A DNA stretch of 38,629 nt from Collinsella aerofaciens (GTDB lineage: Bacteria > Actinomycetota > Coriobacteriia > Coriobacteriales > Coriobacteriaceae): assembly GCF_015557435.1 (NCBI RefSeq), contig NZ_JADNOH010000015.1:1-38629 (forward strand), in the 5' to 3' direction. A program made the translations under genes and the position numbers. Below are positions 7,815 through 15,763 of this stretch, piece by piece; within the stretch, counting starts at the first letter, position 1; every line of letters begins with the position of its first letter. The notes beneath the pieces were generated by a model that saw nothing but the letters and a program-made list of their open reading frames with translations, did not search any database and was not told the DNA's origin.

Positions 7815-8921
7815 ATGGCGATTACCATCGATATCGACACCGCTCGCCCCTACCAGGTGCATGTGGGCACGTTTTTGCTGGAGCAGGCGGGCCCGCTCGT
7901 ACGCGCCACCGCCGGAGGCACCCGCGCCGTCATCGTGACGGACACCAACGTGGGCCCGCTCTACCAGATGCCCGTTAAGCAGAGCCTGGAGGCGTCGGGC
8001 TACGAGGTGAGCATCTGCACCTTCGAGGCCGGCGAGGCCCATAAGCGCGCCGAGACCTACGTGTCCATTTTGGAGTTTGTGGCCGAGCACGAGCTTTCGC
8101 GCTCCGACGTGATCGTGGCACTCGGCGGCGGTGTCGTGGGCGACGTGGCTGGCTTTGTGGCCGCCACCTACATGCGCGGCTGCAAATTTGTGCAGATCCC
8201 CACGAGTCTGCTCGCCATGGTGGATTCGTCGGTGGGAGGCAAGACCGCCATCGACCTGGCTGCCGGCAAGAACTTGGCCGGCGCCTTTTGGCAGCCGAGC
8301 GTGGTTATCGCCGACGTGGGGTGCCTGGCCACCCTCACTCCCGAGCAGTTCGCCGACGGCTGCGGCGAGGTCGTCAAGCACGCCGTGATCGCCGACCCGG
8401 AGCTCTTCGCCGAGCTGGAGAAGACCCCGCTCACGCTGGAGCTGCTCAACCGCGACGTGGCCCGCGTAGCGCTCATCATCGCCCGCAATATCGACATCAA
8501 GCGCGCCGTGGTCGTCGCCGACGAGCGCGAAACCAACCAGCGCAAGCTCCTCAACTTTGGACACAGCGCCGGACACGCCGTCGAGGCCTGCGAGCACTTT
8601 GAGCTCGGACACGGCAACTGTGTGTCGATCGGCATGGGCATCATCACGCGCGCCGCGGCCCTGCACGGCGTTTGCGATGCCGCACTGCCCGGTCGTATTG
8701 AGGAACTCTGCGCCCGCCATGGCCTCAAGACCCGCTGCGACCTAGATGCCGATGCCGTCTTTGCCGAGGCGCTCCACGACAAGAAGCGCGCGGGCGACAC
8801 CATCGACCTGGTGATTCCGCACGGCATTGGCCGCTGCAGCATCGACCGCACGCCACTTTCCACTTTCCACGAACTCATTGCCGAGGGCCTCGGCCAGAAG
8901 GGAGACGCATCCGCATGCTAG
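7815..8921 (+). CDS. aroB: 3-dehydroquinate synthase
   Basis: The enzyme converts DAHP to 3-dehydroquinate using NAD and a divalent metal. The 368-residue protein has GGGVVGDVAGF for dinucleotide binding, IPTSLLAMVDSSVGGKT, GCGEVVKHAVIADPELF (with a metal-ligand Glu), and the metal-binding LLNFGHSAGHAVE and GHGNCVSIGM segments, followed by LHDKKRAGDTIDLV. Length and motif order are normal. AAAGGA precedes the ATG. The last codons overlap the start of aroA by 7 bases, showing tight coupling. Confidence 0.97.
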   Translation: MAITIDIDTARPYQVHVGTFLLEQAGPLVRATAGGTRAVIVTDTNVGPLYQMPVKQSLEASGYEVSICTFEAGEAHKRAETYVSILEFVAEHELSRSDVIVALGGGVVGDVAGFVAATYMRGCKFVQIPTSLLAMVDSSVGGKTAIDLAAGKNLAGAFWQPSVVIADVGCLATLTPEQFADGCGEVVKHAVIADPELFAELEKTPLTLELLNRDVARVALIIARNIDIKRAVVVADERETNQRKLLNFGHSAGHAVEACEHFELGHGNCVSIGMGIITRAAALHGVCDAALPGRIEELCARHGLKTRCDLDADAVFAEALHDKKRAGDTIDLVIPHGIGRCSIDRTPLSTFHELIAEGLGQKGDASAC

Positions 8922-10234
8922 CCCGCATCACCCCGTCCCCGCTTAAGGGCACCGTTCCCGCCATCGCGTCCAAGTCGATGGCGCATCGCCTCATCATCTG
9001 CGCTGCGCTTGCCAACGGCGAGACGCACGTCACCTGCAACACCACCTGCGCCGACATCGAGGCCACGGTGCGCTGCCTTACGGCACTGGGTGCTCGCATC
9101 GAGACCGTCGAGGACGGCTTCCAGGTCCACCCCACCATGAAGAGTGTTGAGTTTGGCCTGCTCAAGGCCCTTGCCGGCGGCACGCTTGACTGCGGTGAAA
9201 GTGGCTCCACGCTGCGCTTTATGCTGCCTGTCGCCTGCGCGCTGGGTGCGGATGCCACCTTCGTAGGCCAGGGCCGCCTGGGCGCCCGCCCGCTGTCCCC
9301 GCTCTCGGACGAAATCATCGCCGCCGGCTGCGACCTACAGGGTCTGGGTGGTTTTCCGCTCAAGACGAGCGGCCGCATGCGCCCGGGCACCTTTGTGCTG
9401 CCGGGCAACGTGAGCTCGCAATATATCTCCGGCCTTCTGCTGGCAGCCCCGCTGCTGGCCCAGCCCTCCTGCGTGCAGGTAACCGGCCTCATTGAGAGCC
9501 GTCCCTACATCAACCTGACGATCCAGGCCATGAAGGCCTTTGGCGTCGAGGTCAACGTCGAGCGTATTCCGGCCAAGGACGGCCAGCCCGAGGTCACGAA
9601 CTTCCGCGTGAGCAGCGGCTCGTACCGCACGCCCGGCAGCGTAGCCGTCGAGGGCGACTGGTCCAACGCTGCCTTTTGGCTGTGTGCCGGCGCCATCGGC
9701 ACCGACCCCATCACCGTCGAGGGCGTATCCCTGAGCTCCGCACAGGGCGACCGCAACGTGCTCGCCGCGCTTTCGCGCTTTGGCGCCCGCATCGTACGCT
9801 CCACCAACGCCGCCACCGTGCAGTCCGACAAACTCGCCGGCTTTGAGATGAGCGCCCACGACATTCCTGACCTGGTGCCCGTCATCTCGGCCGTAGCCTC
9901 GCTGGCGCAGGGCCGCACCTTTATCCGCGATTGCGCCCGTCTGCGCATCAAGGAATCCGACCGCCTGGTCACGACCACCCGCGAGCTCACCGCGCTGGGC
10001 GCGCAGGTGCGCATTGCCGGCGATGACCTCATCATCAAGGGTGTCGATGCCTTTACCGGCGGCGAGGTCGATTCGCACAACGACCATCGTATCGCCATGA
10101 TGGCCGCTATCGCCGCGAGCCGTGCCACCGGCGAAGTCGTGATCCACGGCGCCGAGGCTGTCAACAAATCCTATCCCGATTTCTTCGACCACTACCGTCT
10201 GCTGGGCGGCAAGGTCACGCTCGAGGAGGAATAG
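8915..10234 (+). CDS. aroA: 5-enolpyruvylshikimate-3-phosphate synthase
   Basis: The enzyme transfers an enolpyruvyl group from PEP to shikimate 3-phosphate. The 439 residues contain the opening SKSMAHR (Lys 20), the PEP-loop CGESGSTLRFM, the RIKESDR motif and the DHRIAMM motif near the end. In the PEP loop the position matching Pro 101 of the E. coli enzyme (NAGTAMRP) appears to be Phe, and the loop reads like the clostridial-type enzymes rather than the enterobacterial ones; what this means for inhibitor sensitivity cannot be told here. The gene overlaps aroB by 7 bases and ends 1 base before aroC. Confidence 0.96.
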   Translation: MLARITPSPLKGTVPAIASKSMAHRLIICAALANGETHVTCNTTCADIEATVRCLTALGARIETVEDGFQVHPTMKSVEFGLLKALAGGTLDCGESGSTLRFMLPVACALGADATFVGQGRLGARPLSPLSDEIIAAGCDLQGLGGFPLKTSGRMRPGTFVLPGNVSSQYISGLLLAAPLLAQPSCVQVTGLIESRPYINLTIQAMKAFGVEVNVERIPAKDGQPEVTNFRVSSGSYRTPGSVAVEGDWSNAAFWLCAGAIGTDPITVEGVSLSSAQGDRNVLAALSRFGARIVRSTNAATVQSDKLAGFEMSAHDIPDLVPVISAVASLAQGRTFIRDCARLRIKESDRLVTTTRELTALGAQVRIAGDDLIIKGVDAFTGGEVDSHNDHRIAMMAAIAASRATGEVVIHGAEAVNKSYPDFFDHYRLLGGKVTLEEE

Positions 10235-10235
10235 C

Positions 10236-11333
10236 ATGTCCTCGACCTTTGGCAACGTTTTGCACCTGAGCATCTTCGGCCAGTCGCACTCCCCCGCCAT
10301 CGGCTGCTCGCTCGACGGCATCCCCGCTGGTATTGCCGTTGACCAGGAGCAGCTGCAGGCCTTTTTGGACCGTCGCGCCCCCGGTCGCGACGAGACCGCG
10401 ACCAAGCGCCGCGAGGCCGACGCCGCGAATATCATCGCCGGTGTGGTCGATGGACACACCACGGGCGCACCCATCGCAGCGATTATCGAGAACACCAACA
10501 CGCGCTCCAAGGACTATTCCGAGCTGCGCCGCAAGCCCCGCCCCGGACACGCAGATTTTCCGGCGCGCGTGAAGTACCACAATATGCATGACGTCGCCGG
10601 CGGCGGACACTTTTCCGGCCGTCTGACGGCCCCCTTGTGCATCGCCGGCGGCATCGCGCTGCAGGCACTCGAGGCCCGCGGCATTCAGGTCATGGCGCAC
10701 GTCGCGCAGATCGGCGGGATCTCCGACCTGCCGATGGACGATATGGTCTATCGCGAGGCCGACCGCAAGGCGATCCTTACGAACGATCTGCCGTGCATTG
10801 ACGCCGCCGCAGCCGGCCGCATGCGCGAGGAGATCCTAGCCGCGCGCGACGAGCTCGACAGCATCGGCGGCATCGTGGAGTGCGGCATCTACGGCCTGCC
10901 GGCAGGCATCGGTGACCCCATGTTCGACGGTATCGAGAACCGCATCGCGCAGATCGCGTTTGGTATTCCCGCCGTAAAGGGCGTGGAGTTTGGCATGGGC
11001 TTTGCCGTGGCCGCCATGCGCGGCAGCGAGAACAATGATCCGTATCGCATCGATGCCGAGACCGGCGAGATCGAGGTCGAGTCCAACAACGCCGGCGGCA
11101 TCCTGGGCGGTATTTCGACCGGCGCGCCCGTCATGTGGCGCATGGCCGTAAAGCCGACGCCCTCGATTGGCCGCGAGCAGCAGACGGTGGACATGGACGC
11201 TATGGAAAATGCCGAGCTCTCGGTCCACGGCCGCCACGATCCCTGCATCGTCCCCAGAGCTGTCCCCGTAGCCGAGGCAGCCGCCGCCCTTGCCATCTGG
11301 GACGCCCTCCTCGAAGACGCCGCCCAGCGCTAA
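10236..11333 (+). CDS. aroC: Chorismate synthase
   Basis: The enzyme makes chorismate from EPSP with reduced FMN, a reaction with no net redox change. Family signatures are clear in the 365 residues: FGQSHSPAIGCSLDGIPAG at the N-terminus with its catalytic-type histidine, RPGHADF, GGGHFSGRLTAP, KGVEFGMGF and GGISTGAPVMWRMAVKPTPSI. The GAGGAGGAAT ribosome site lies in the end of aroA. The product feeds the adjacent pheA and tyrA steps, and any tryptophan or folate route elsewhere. Confidence 0.97.
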   Translation: MSSTFGNVLHLSIFGQSHSPAIGCSLDGIPAGIAVDQEQLQAFLDRRAPGRDETATKRREADAANIIAGVVDGHTTGAPIAAIIENTNTRSKDYSELRRKPRPGHADFPARVKYHNMHDVAGGGHFSGRLTAPLCIAGGIALQALEARGIQVMAHVAQIGGISDLPMDDMVYREADRKAILTNDLPCIDAAAAGRMREEILAARDELDSIGGIVECGIYGLPAGIGDPMFDGIENRIAQIAFGIPAVKGVEFGMGFAVAAMRGSENNDPYRIDAETGEIEVESNNAGGILGGISTGAPVMWRMAVKPTPSIGREQQTVDMDAMENAELSVHGRHDPCIVPRAVPVAEAAAALAIWDALLEDAAQR

Positions 11334-11376
11334 CTACCCACCCCTCAACATCCCCCGACACGTGAAAGGGGTCTCC

Positions 11377-12522
11377 ATGGACCTTGCTGACATCCGCCAG
11401 GCCATCGATGGCATCGACACCACGCTCCTCAACAGCTTTGTCGAGCGCATGGACATTGCCACCGAGGTCGCCAAGTCAAAAATCGAGATGGGCAAGGCCG
11501 TCTTCGACCCCGCCCGTGAGCGCTCCAAGCTCAACAACCTCGCCAGCCGCGCGCCCGAGCGCTACGAGGCGCAGACCATCACCCTGTTCCGTCTCCTCAT
11601 GAGCATGAGCAAGGCCGAGCAGCAGCGCTACATCAACGAGCTAAAGGGCATCACCGTCTCGCAAAAGGCCCACGCCACGGCTGCAGCCTCCGACACGCCC
11701 TTCCCTCAAACGGCCACCGTCGCCTGCCAGGGCGTCGAGGGCGCTTACAGCCAAATCGCCGCGTGCAAGCTCTTCGACGTGCCCGACATCGCGTTTTTCG
11801 AGACCTTCGAGGGCGTCATGTGCGCCGTGCGCGACGGCTTCTGCGAGTTTGGCGTGCTGCCCATCGAGAACTCCACCGCCGGCTCGGTCAACGCCGTCTA
11901 CGACCTGCTCGCCCAGTTCGACTTCCACATCGTGCGCTCGCTGCGCCTCAAGATAGACCACAACCTGCTCGTCAAACCCGGTACCAAGCTGCAGAACGTA
12001 CGCGAGGTCTACAGCCACGGCCAAGCCATCGCCCAGTGTGCCGGCTTTATCGAGGCCCACGACCTGCATGCCACCAAGTACCCCAACACGGCCATGTCGG
12101 CCGAGATGGTCGCCAACTCCGAACGTACCGACGTTGCCGCCATCGCCTCGCGCAGCTGTGCGACGCTTTACGGCCTGGAGGTGTTGGAGCCCAACATTCA
12201 GGACTCGGACAACAACTACACGCGCTTCGTCGTCATCAGCCGCGAGCCGCGCGTCTACCCCGGCGCCAACCGTACCTCGCTCATGATCACCACGGCCAAC
12301 GAGCCGGGCGCCCTCTACCGCGTGCTCGAGCGCTTCTACGCGCTCAACATCAACCTCATCAAACTCGAGAGCCGCCCCATCCCCGGGCACGACTTTGAGT
12401 TTATGTTCTACTTTGACCTGGACTGTCCCTTTGGCAGCAAGGCCCTCGACGATCTGCTCGATTCCATCGACGACGTATGCGAGAGCTTTACCTACTTTGG
12501 CAGCTACACGGAGGTGCTCTAG
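11377..12522 (+). CDS. pheA: Bifunctional chorismate mutase / prephenate dehydratase (P-protein)
   Basis: This 381-residue protein converts chorismate to prephenate and then to phenylpyruvate. Residues 1-85 form an AroQ-type helical chorismate mutase (DLADIRQAIDGID, KSKIEMGKAVFDPARE). The dehydratase follows from about 112 to 290 with ACQGVEGAYSQIA, FGVLPIENSTAGSV and the catalytic TRF motif (282-284). A C-terminal ACT domain carries GALY (311-314) and ESRP (331-334), the Phe-binding pair, so feedback inhibition by phenylalanine is expected. ATG 11377 follows GAAAGGGG; an in-frame start at 11290 would overlap aroC heavily and lacks domain support. Its stop abuts the next ATG exactly. Confidence 0.95.
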   Translation: MDLADIRQAIDGIDTTLLNSFVERMDIATEVAKSKIEMGKAVFDPARERSKLNNLASRAPERYEAQTITLFRLLMSMSKAEQQRYINELKGITVSQKAHATAAASDTPFPQTATVACQGVEGAYSQIAACKLFDVPDIAFFETFEGVMCAVRDGFCEFGVLPIENSTAGSVNAVYDLLAQFDFHIVRSLRLKIDHNLLVKPGTKLQNVREVYSHGQAIAQCAGFIEAHDLHATKYPNTAMSAEMVANSERTDVAAIASRSCATLYGLEVLEPNIQDSDNNYTRFVVISREPRVYPGANRTSLMITTANEPGALYRVLERFYALNINLIKLESRPIPGHDFEFMFYFDLDCPFGSKALDDLLDSIDDVCESFTYFGSYTEVL

Positions 12523-13773
12523 ATGACCGATACCGCCGCAACCCGCCCCTACGGCGTGCTGGGCCGCGTGCTTGGCCACAGCTACACCCCGACCATCTAC
12601 AAGGAGCTCGCGGGCCTGGTGTACGTGCGCTTTGAGCGCGAGCCCGAGGACCTTGCGGCCTTTATGACGGGCGACGAGTGGGAGGGCACCAACGTGACCA
12701 TCCCCTATAAGCGCGCCGTCATGGAGTATCTGGACGAGCTGAGCCCGCTCGCCGAGCGCATGGGCAACGTCAACACCATCACGCGCCTGGCCGACGGCCG
12801 CCTGCGCGGCGACAACACCGACTACTTCGGTTTCCACTGCCTAGTCGAGGAGCTGGGCGTGGAGGTTGCCGGTAAGAAGGCCCTCGTGCTCGGGGCCACC
12901 GGTGGTGCCGGCACCACGGCAAGCATGGTGCTCGGCGATCTGGGCGCCATCGTAGTGCCCGTAGGCCGCACGAGCGAGGTCAACTACGACAACATCGTCC
13001 AGCAGTCCGACGCCGCGCTGCTTGTCAACTGCACGCCCGCTGGCATGTTCCCCCACTGCCCCGACGCTCCTTGTACGCTCGAGGGGCTCGATGCGCTCGA
13101 GGGCGTCATCGATATCGTCTACAACCCCGCTCGCACGGGGCTCATGCTCGAGGCCGAGCGCCGCGGTATCCCCTGCATCGGCGGCCTGCTCATGCTCGTG
13201 GCCCAGGCAGCACAAGCCGTCGAGCGCTACACCGGCCAGGTCACTCCACGTGAGCGCATCCTGGACGTGACGGAGCATCTGTCCCGCCGCGAGCAGAACA
13301 TCGCGCTGATCGGCATGCCGGGCTCGGGCAAAACCCGCGTGGGCGAGCAGGTGGCACAGCTCACGGGCCGCGAGCACATCGACTTGGACCGCGCCCTCGA
13401 GGAGCGCCTCGGCATGCCGTGCGCCGACTTTATCGTCGAGCGCGGCGAGCCCGCCTTCCGCGAACAGGAGACGGCGGCACTGGCCGACATCTCCAAGCGC
13501 AGCGGCCTGGTGCTCTCCACCGGCGGTGGCGTCGTCACGCGCGACGAGAACTACCCGCTGCTGCACCAGAACAGTCAGATCGTGATGCTCAACCGCAAGC
13601 TCGATGAGCTCGCCCACAAGGGGCGCCCCATCACCGCCCGCGACGGCATCAATAAGCTAGCCGAGCAGCGCATGCCGCGCTACCGCGCCTGGGCCGATTA
13701 CATCATCGACTCGCGCGACTGCGCTGCCAACACCGCCCAAGCCCTCCTCGACACCCTCCCACCCGCTCTCTAA
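12523..13773 (+). CDS. aroE: Bifunctional shikimate dehydrogenase / shikimate kinase (AroE-AroK fusion)
   Basis: The N-terminal part (about 8-250) is a shikimate dehydrogenase: a shikimate-binding GHSYTP (Ser 20), NVTIPYK with the catalytic Lys 63, GDNTDYFGF with the partner Asp 100, and a nucleotide-binding GATGGAG. The C-terminal part (about 258-416) is a shikimate kinase: a Walker A loop GMPGSGKT (264-271), IDLDR, the acceptor-site RGEPAFRE and GGG (334-336), and a lid region GRPI. Together they reduce 3-dehydroshikimate and phosphorylate the product. The two domains are usually separate proteins; no stop or frameshift lies between them here. The gene begins directly after the pheA stop. 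Confidence 0.94.
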   Translation: MTDTAATRPYGVLGRVLGHSYTPTIYKELAGLVYVRFEREPEDLAAFMTGDEWEGTNVTIPYKRAVMEYLDELSPLAERMGNVNTITRLADGRLRGDNTDYFGFHCLVEELGVEVAGKKALVLGATGGAGTTASMVLGDLGAIVVPVGRTSEVNYDNIVQQSDAALLVNCTPAGMFPHCPDAPCTLEGLDALEGVIDIVYNPARTGLMLEAERRGIPCIGGLLMLVAQAAQAVERYTGQVTPRERILDVTEHLSRREQNIALIGMPGSGKTRVGEQVAQLTGREHIDLDRALEERLGMPCADFIVERGEPAFREQETAALADISKRSGLVLSTGGGVVTRDENYPLLHQNSQIVMLNRKLDELAHKGRPITARDGINKLAEQRMPRYRAWADYIIDSRDCAANTAQALLDTLPPAL

Positions 13774-13775
13774 CC

Positions 13776-13817
13776 AAAACCACCACAAAGGGGACAGGCA
13801 CCTTTGTGGTGGTTTTT
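13776..13817 (+). terminator. Perfect 15-bp hairpin with T run between aroE-K and aroQ
   Basis: Positions 13776-13790 pair perfectly with 13802-13816 over an 11-base loop (GGGACAGGCAC), followed by T. It looks like a strong intrinsic terminator for the aro operon. However, aroQ starts 21 bases later with no room for a promoter, so aroQ must be reached by read-through or from transcripts that include the hairpin. The core around GGGGACAGGCACC may be a dispersed REP-like element, which I cannot test here. Confidence 0.8.
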
Positions 13818-13837
13818 CAATCGCAAAGGAAGCAACC

Positions 13838-14275
13838 ATGAAAGCACTCGTCATTAACGGCCCCAACCTCAACATGCTCGGCATTCGCGAGCCGGGCATC
13901 TACGGCAGCGACAACTACGACCGCTTAGTGCAGATCTGCCAGGAAGCGGGCGCTGCACAGGGCTTCGACGAGGTCGAGGTCTTCCAGTCCAACCACGAGG
14001 GTAGCATCGTCGACAAGATCCAGGAGGCCTACGGCAAGGTCGACGGCATCATCATCAACCCGGCGGCCTATACGCACACGAGCGTGGCGATCCTCGATGC
14101 CCTCAAGGCCGTCGCCATCCCCGCCGTCGAGGTACACATCAGCGCCGTCGAGACCCGCGAGGACTTCCGCCAGGTGAGCTACGCCCGCCTGGCCTGCTTC
14201 GCCACCATCACCGGCGAAGGCTTGCAGGGTTACGCCCACGCGCTGGAGCTGCTGAAAGAGTATCTGCTACACTAA
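13838..14275 (+). CDS. aroQ: 3-dehydroquinate dehydratase, type II
   Basis: The enzyme dehydrates 3-dehydroquinate to 3-dehydroshikimate, the step between AroB and AroE. The 145 residues are a normal type II length and carry NGPNLNMLGIREPGIYG (Tyr 22 as catalytic-type tyrosine), FQSNHEGSIVD, INPAAYTHTS and VEVHISAV with the expected histidine. Type II enzymes form dodecamers. AAAGGA precedes the ATG. It completes the set needed for chorismate, but is separated from aroE-K by a strong hairpin. Confidence 0.97.
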   Translation: MKALVINGPNLNMLGIREPGIYGSDNYDRLVQICQEAGAAQGFDEVEVFQSNHEGSIVDKIQEAYGKVDGIIINPAAYTHTSVAILDALKAVAIPAVEVHISAVETREDFRQVSYARLACFATITGEGLQGYAHALELLKEYLLH

Positions 14276-14354
14276 TCTTTGGGGTAAATAAGCCAGTGGC
14301 GTTTATCCCGAATCATTTGTAACTGTCCAATTGACATACCAAAGGAGTATATCC

Positions 14355-15479
14355 ATGTCCCAGTTCGATTACCTTGTCGTCGGTGCCGGCCTTTCGGGCG
14401 CCGTCTTTGCCAATGCCGCCAAGCGCGCCGGCAAGTCGGTCCTAGTCATCGATCGCCGCGATCACATCGCCGGCAACATCTATACCGAGGACGTCGAGGG
14501 CATCCAGGTCCACCGCTACGGTGCGCATATCTTCCACACCTCCATGAAGGACGTCTGGGACTACGTAAACCGCTTCGCCGAGTTCAACAACTACGTCAAC
14601 TCGCCGGTCGCCAACTTCCACGGCAACATGTACAACATGCCCTTCAACATGAATACCTTCGCCAAGATGTGGCCGGGCGTCGTCACGCCGGCCGACGCCA
14701 AGGCCAAGATCGCCGAGCAGGTGGCCGCCGAGAACATCGGCGAGCCGCAGAACCTCGAGGAGCAAGCGCTGTCGCTCGTCGGCCGTGACATCTTCGAGAC
14801 GCTCGTGAAGGGTTACACTGAGAAGCAGTGGGGCCGCGACTGCAAGGACCTGCCCGCCAGCATCATCAAGCGCCTCCCCTGCCGTTTTACCTACGACAAC
14901 AACTACTTCAACGACCGCTACCAGGGCATCCCCATGGGCGGTTACACCAAGATGGTCGCCAACATGCTCGAGGGCATCGAGGTGCGCTGCGGCGTGGAGT
15001 ACAAGGAGCTGGCCGCCGCCGAGCCAGATATCGCCGCCAAGACGATCTACTGCGGCCCCATCGACGCGTTCTACGACTTCAAGCTGGGCACGCTGGAGTA
15101 CCGCAGCCTGCGCTTCGAGACCGAGACGCTCGACGAGGCCGACCATCAGGGCGTGGCCGTGGTCAACTACACCGAGCGCGAGGTCCCCTACACCCGCATC
15201 ATCGAGCACAAGCACTTTGAGTTCGGCACGCAGGACAAGACCGTCATCACGCGCGAGTACCCGGCGGACTGGAAGCCCGGCGACGAGCCCTACTACCCCA
15301 TCAACGACGCCAAGAACGAGGCCCTGTACAGGCAGTACGAGGAGCTGGCGGCGCAGGAGGGCGACGTGGTCTTCGCCGGTCGCCTGGGCGGTTACAAGTA
15401 CTACGACATGGACAAGGCCATCGCCGCAGCCTTCGAGCTCGTCCGCAACGAGCTGGGCGTGGAGCCCACGGAGGCGTAG
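14355..15479 (+). CDS. glf: UDP-galactopyranose mutase
   Basis: This FAD enzyme interconverts UDP-galactopyranose and UDP-galactofuranose, supplying the donor for galactofuranosyltransferases. The 374 residues begin with the Rossmann motif VVGAGLSGAVFA (8-19), then VIDRRDHIAGN, the family stretch RYGAHIFHTS, the substrate lid region with KGYTEKQWGRD, and a C-terminal FAD segment with GGYKYYDMDKA. AAAGGAG precedes ATG 14355; an in-frame start eight codons earlier has no ribosome site. It is followed by a hairpin and stands near two GlfT2-like genes and an exporter, which gives it a clear role in surface galactofuran. Confidence 0.96.
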   Translation: MSQFDYLVVGAGLSGAVFANAAKRAGKSVLVIDRRDHIAGNIYTEDVEGIQVHRYGAHIFHTSMKDVWDYVNRFAEFNNYVNSPVANFHGNMYNMPFNMNTFAKMWPGVVTPADAKAKIAEQVAAENIGEPQNLEEQALSLVGRDIFETLVKGYTEKQWGRDCKDLPASIIKRLPCRFTYDNNYFNDRYQGIPMGGYTKMVANMLEGIEVRCGVEYKELAAAEPDIAAKTIYCGPIDAFYDFKLGTLEYRSLRFETETLDEADHQGVAVVNYTEREVPYTRIIEHKHFEFGTQDKTVITREYPADWKPGDEPYYPINDAKNEALYRQYEELAAQEGDVVFAGRLGGYKYYDMDKAIAAAFELVRNELGVEPTEA

Positions 15480-15521
15480 GGGGCTCAACGACTCGAGACC
15501 GACAACCAAATTCGCAAGAAG

Positions 15522-15560
15522 CAATAAGCCCGGTGCAGCGATGCTACACCGGGCTTATTG
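15522..15560 (+). terminator. Hairpin terminator after glf
   Basis: A perfect 14-bp G+C-rich stem (15522-15535 with 15547-15560) lies 42 bases past the glf stop. The T run after it is short and interrupted, so the assignment is by position and stem strength. Confidence 0.6.
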
Positions 15561-15589
15561 TTGAGGGAGCACTGCACGCCCACATGCCC

Positions 15590-15621
15590 AAAAAGCAAAG
15601 ACCCGGCATTATACCGGGTCT
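15590..15621 (-). terminator. Rho-independent terminator of tRNA-Arg(TCT)
   Basis: AGACCCGG pairs with CCGGGTCT over a 7-base loop; on the minus strand a T-rich run (TTGCTTTTT) follows. It lies 12 bases past the tRNA 3' end, in the tRNA direction. Confidence 0.75.
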
Positions 15622-15633
15622 CCAAAAACTCTC

Positions 15634-15711
15634 TGGTGCTCCATGGCGGATTCGAACCGTCGACCTTGGGATTAGAAGTCCCCTGCTCTATCCAACTGAG
15701 CTAATGGAGCA
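15634..15711 (-). tRNA. tRNA-Arg, anticodon TCT (decodes AGA)
   Basis: The minus strand folds as acceptor TGCTCCA/TGGAGCA, D arm GCTC/GAGC, an anticodon arm with loop CTTCTAA (anticodon TCT) and a T arm with GGTTCGAATCC. CCA is encoded at 15634-15636. The anticodon stem has one end mismatch (G-A). A TATAAT at 15756-15761 on the minus strand may be its -10, placed at the 3' end of the exporter ATPase gene; no good -35 is seen. Confidence 0.95.
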
Positions 15712-15763
15712 TAAAGCCGGGCATCCAAGCGAGTGCAAGTTCGCACGGCTAATAAATTATAGC

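Noticed and set aside
5850-8720. Very long open frame on the minus strand opposite aroF, tyrA and aroB
   Set aside because: It is a frame shadow of G+C-rich genes; the protein is repetitive in Gly, Val, Ala and His with no recognisable domain, while the plus strand encodes intact known enzymes.
11641-12837. Long minus-strand frame opposite pheA and aroE-K
   Set aside because: Antisense shadow of well-supported genes with biased composition and no known motif.
14282-14312. Hairpin between aroQ and glf (GGGGTAAATAAGCC with GGCGTTTATCCC)
   Set aside because: The stem has bulges and no T run follows, so I do not call it a terminator.
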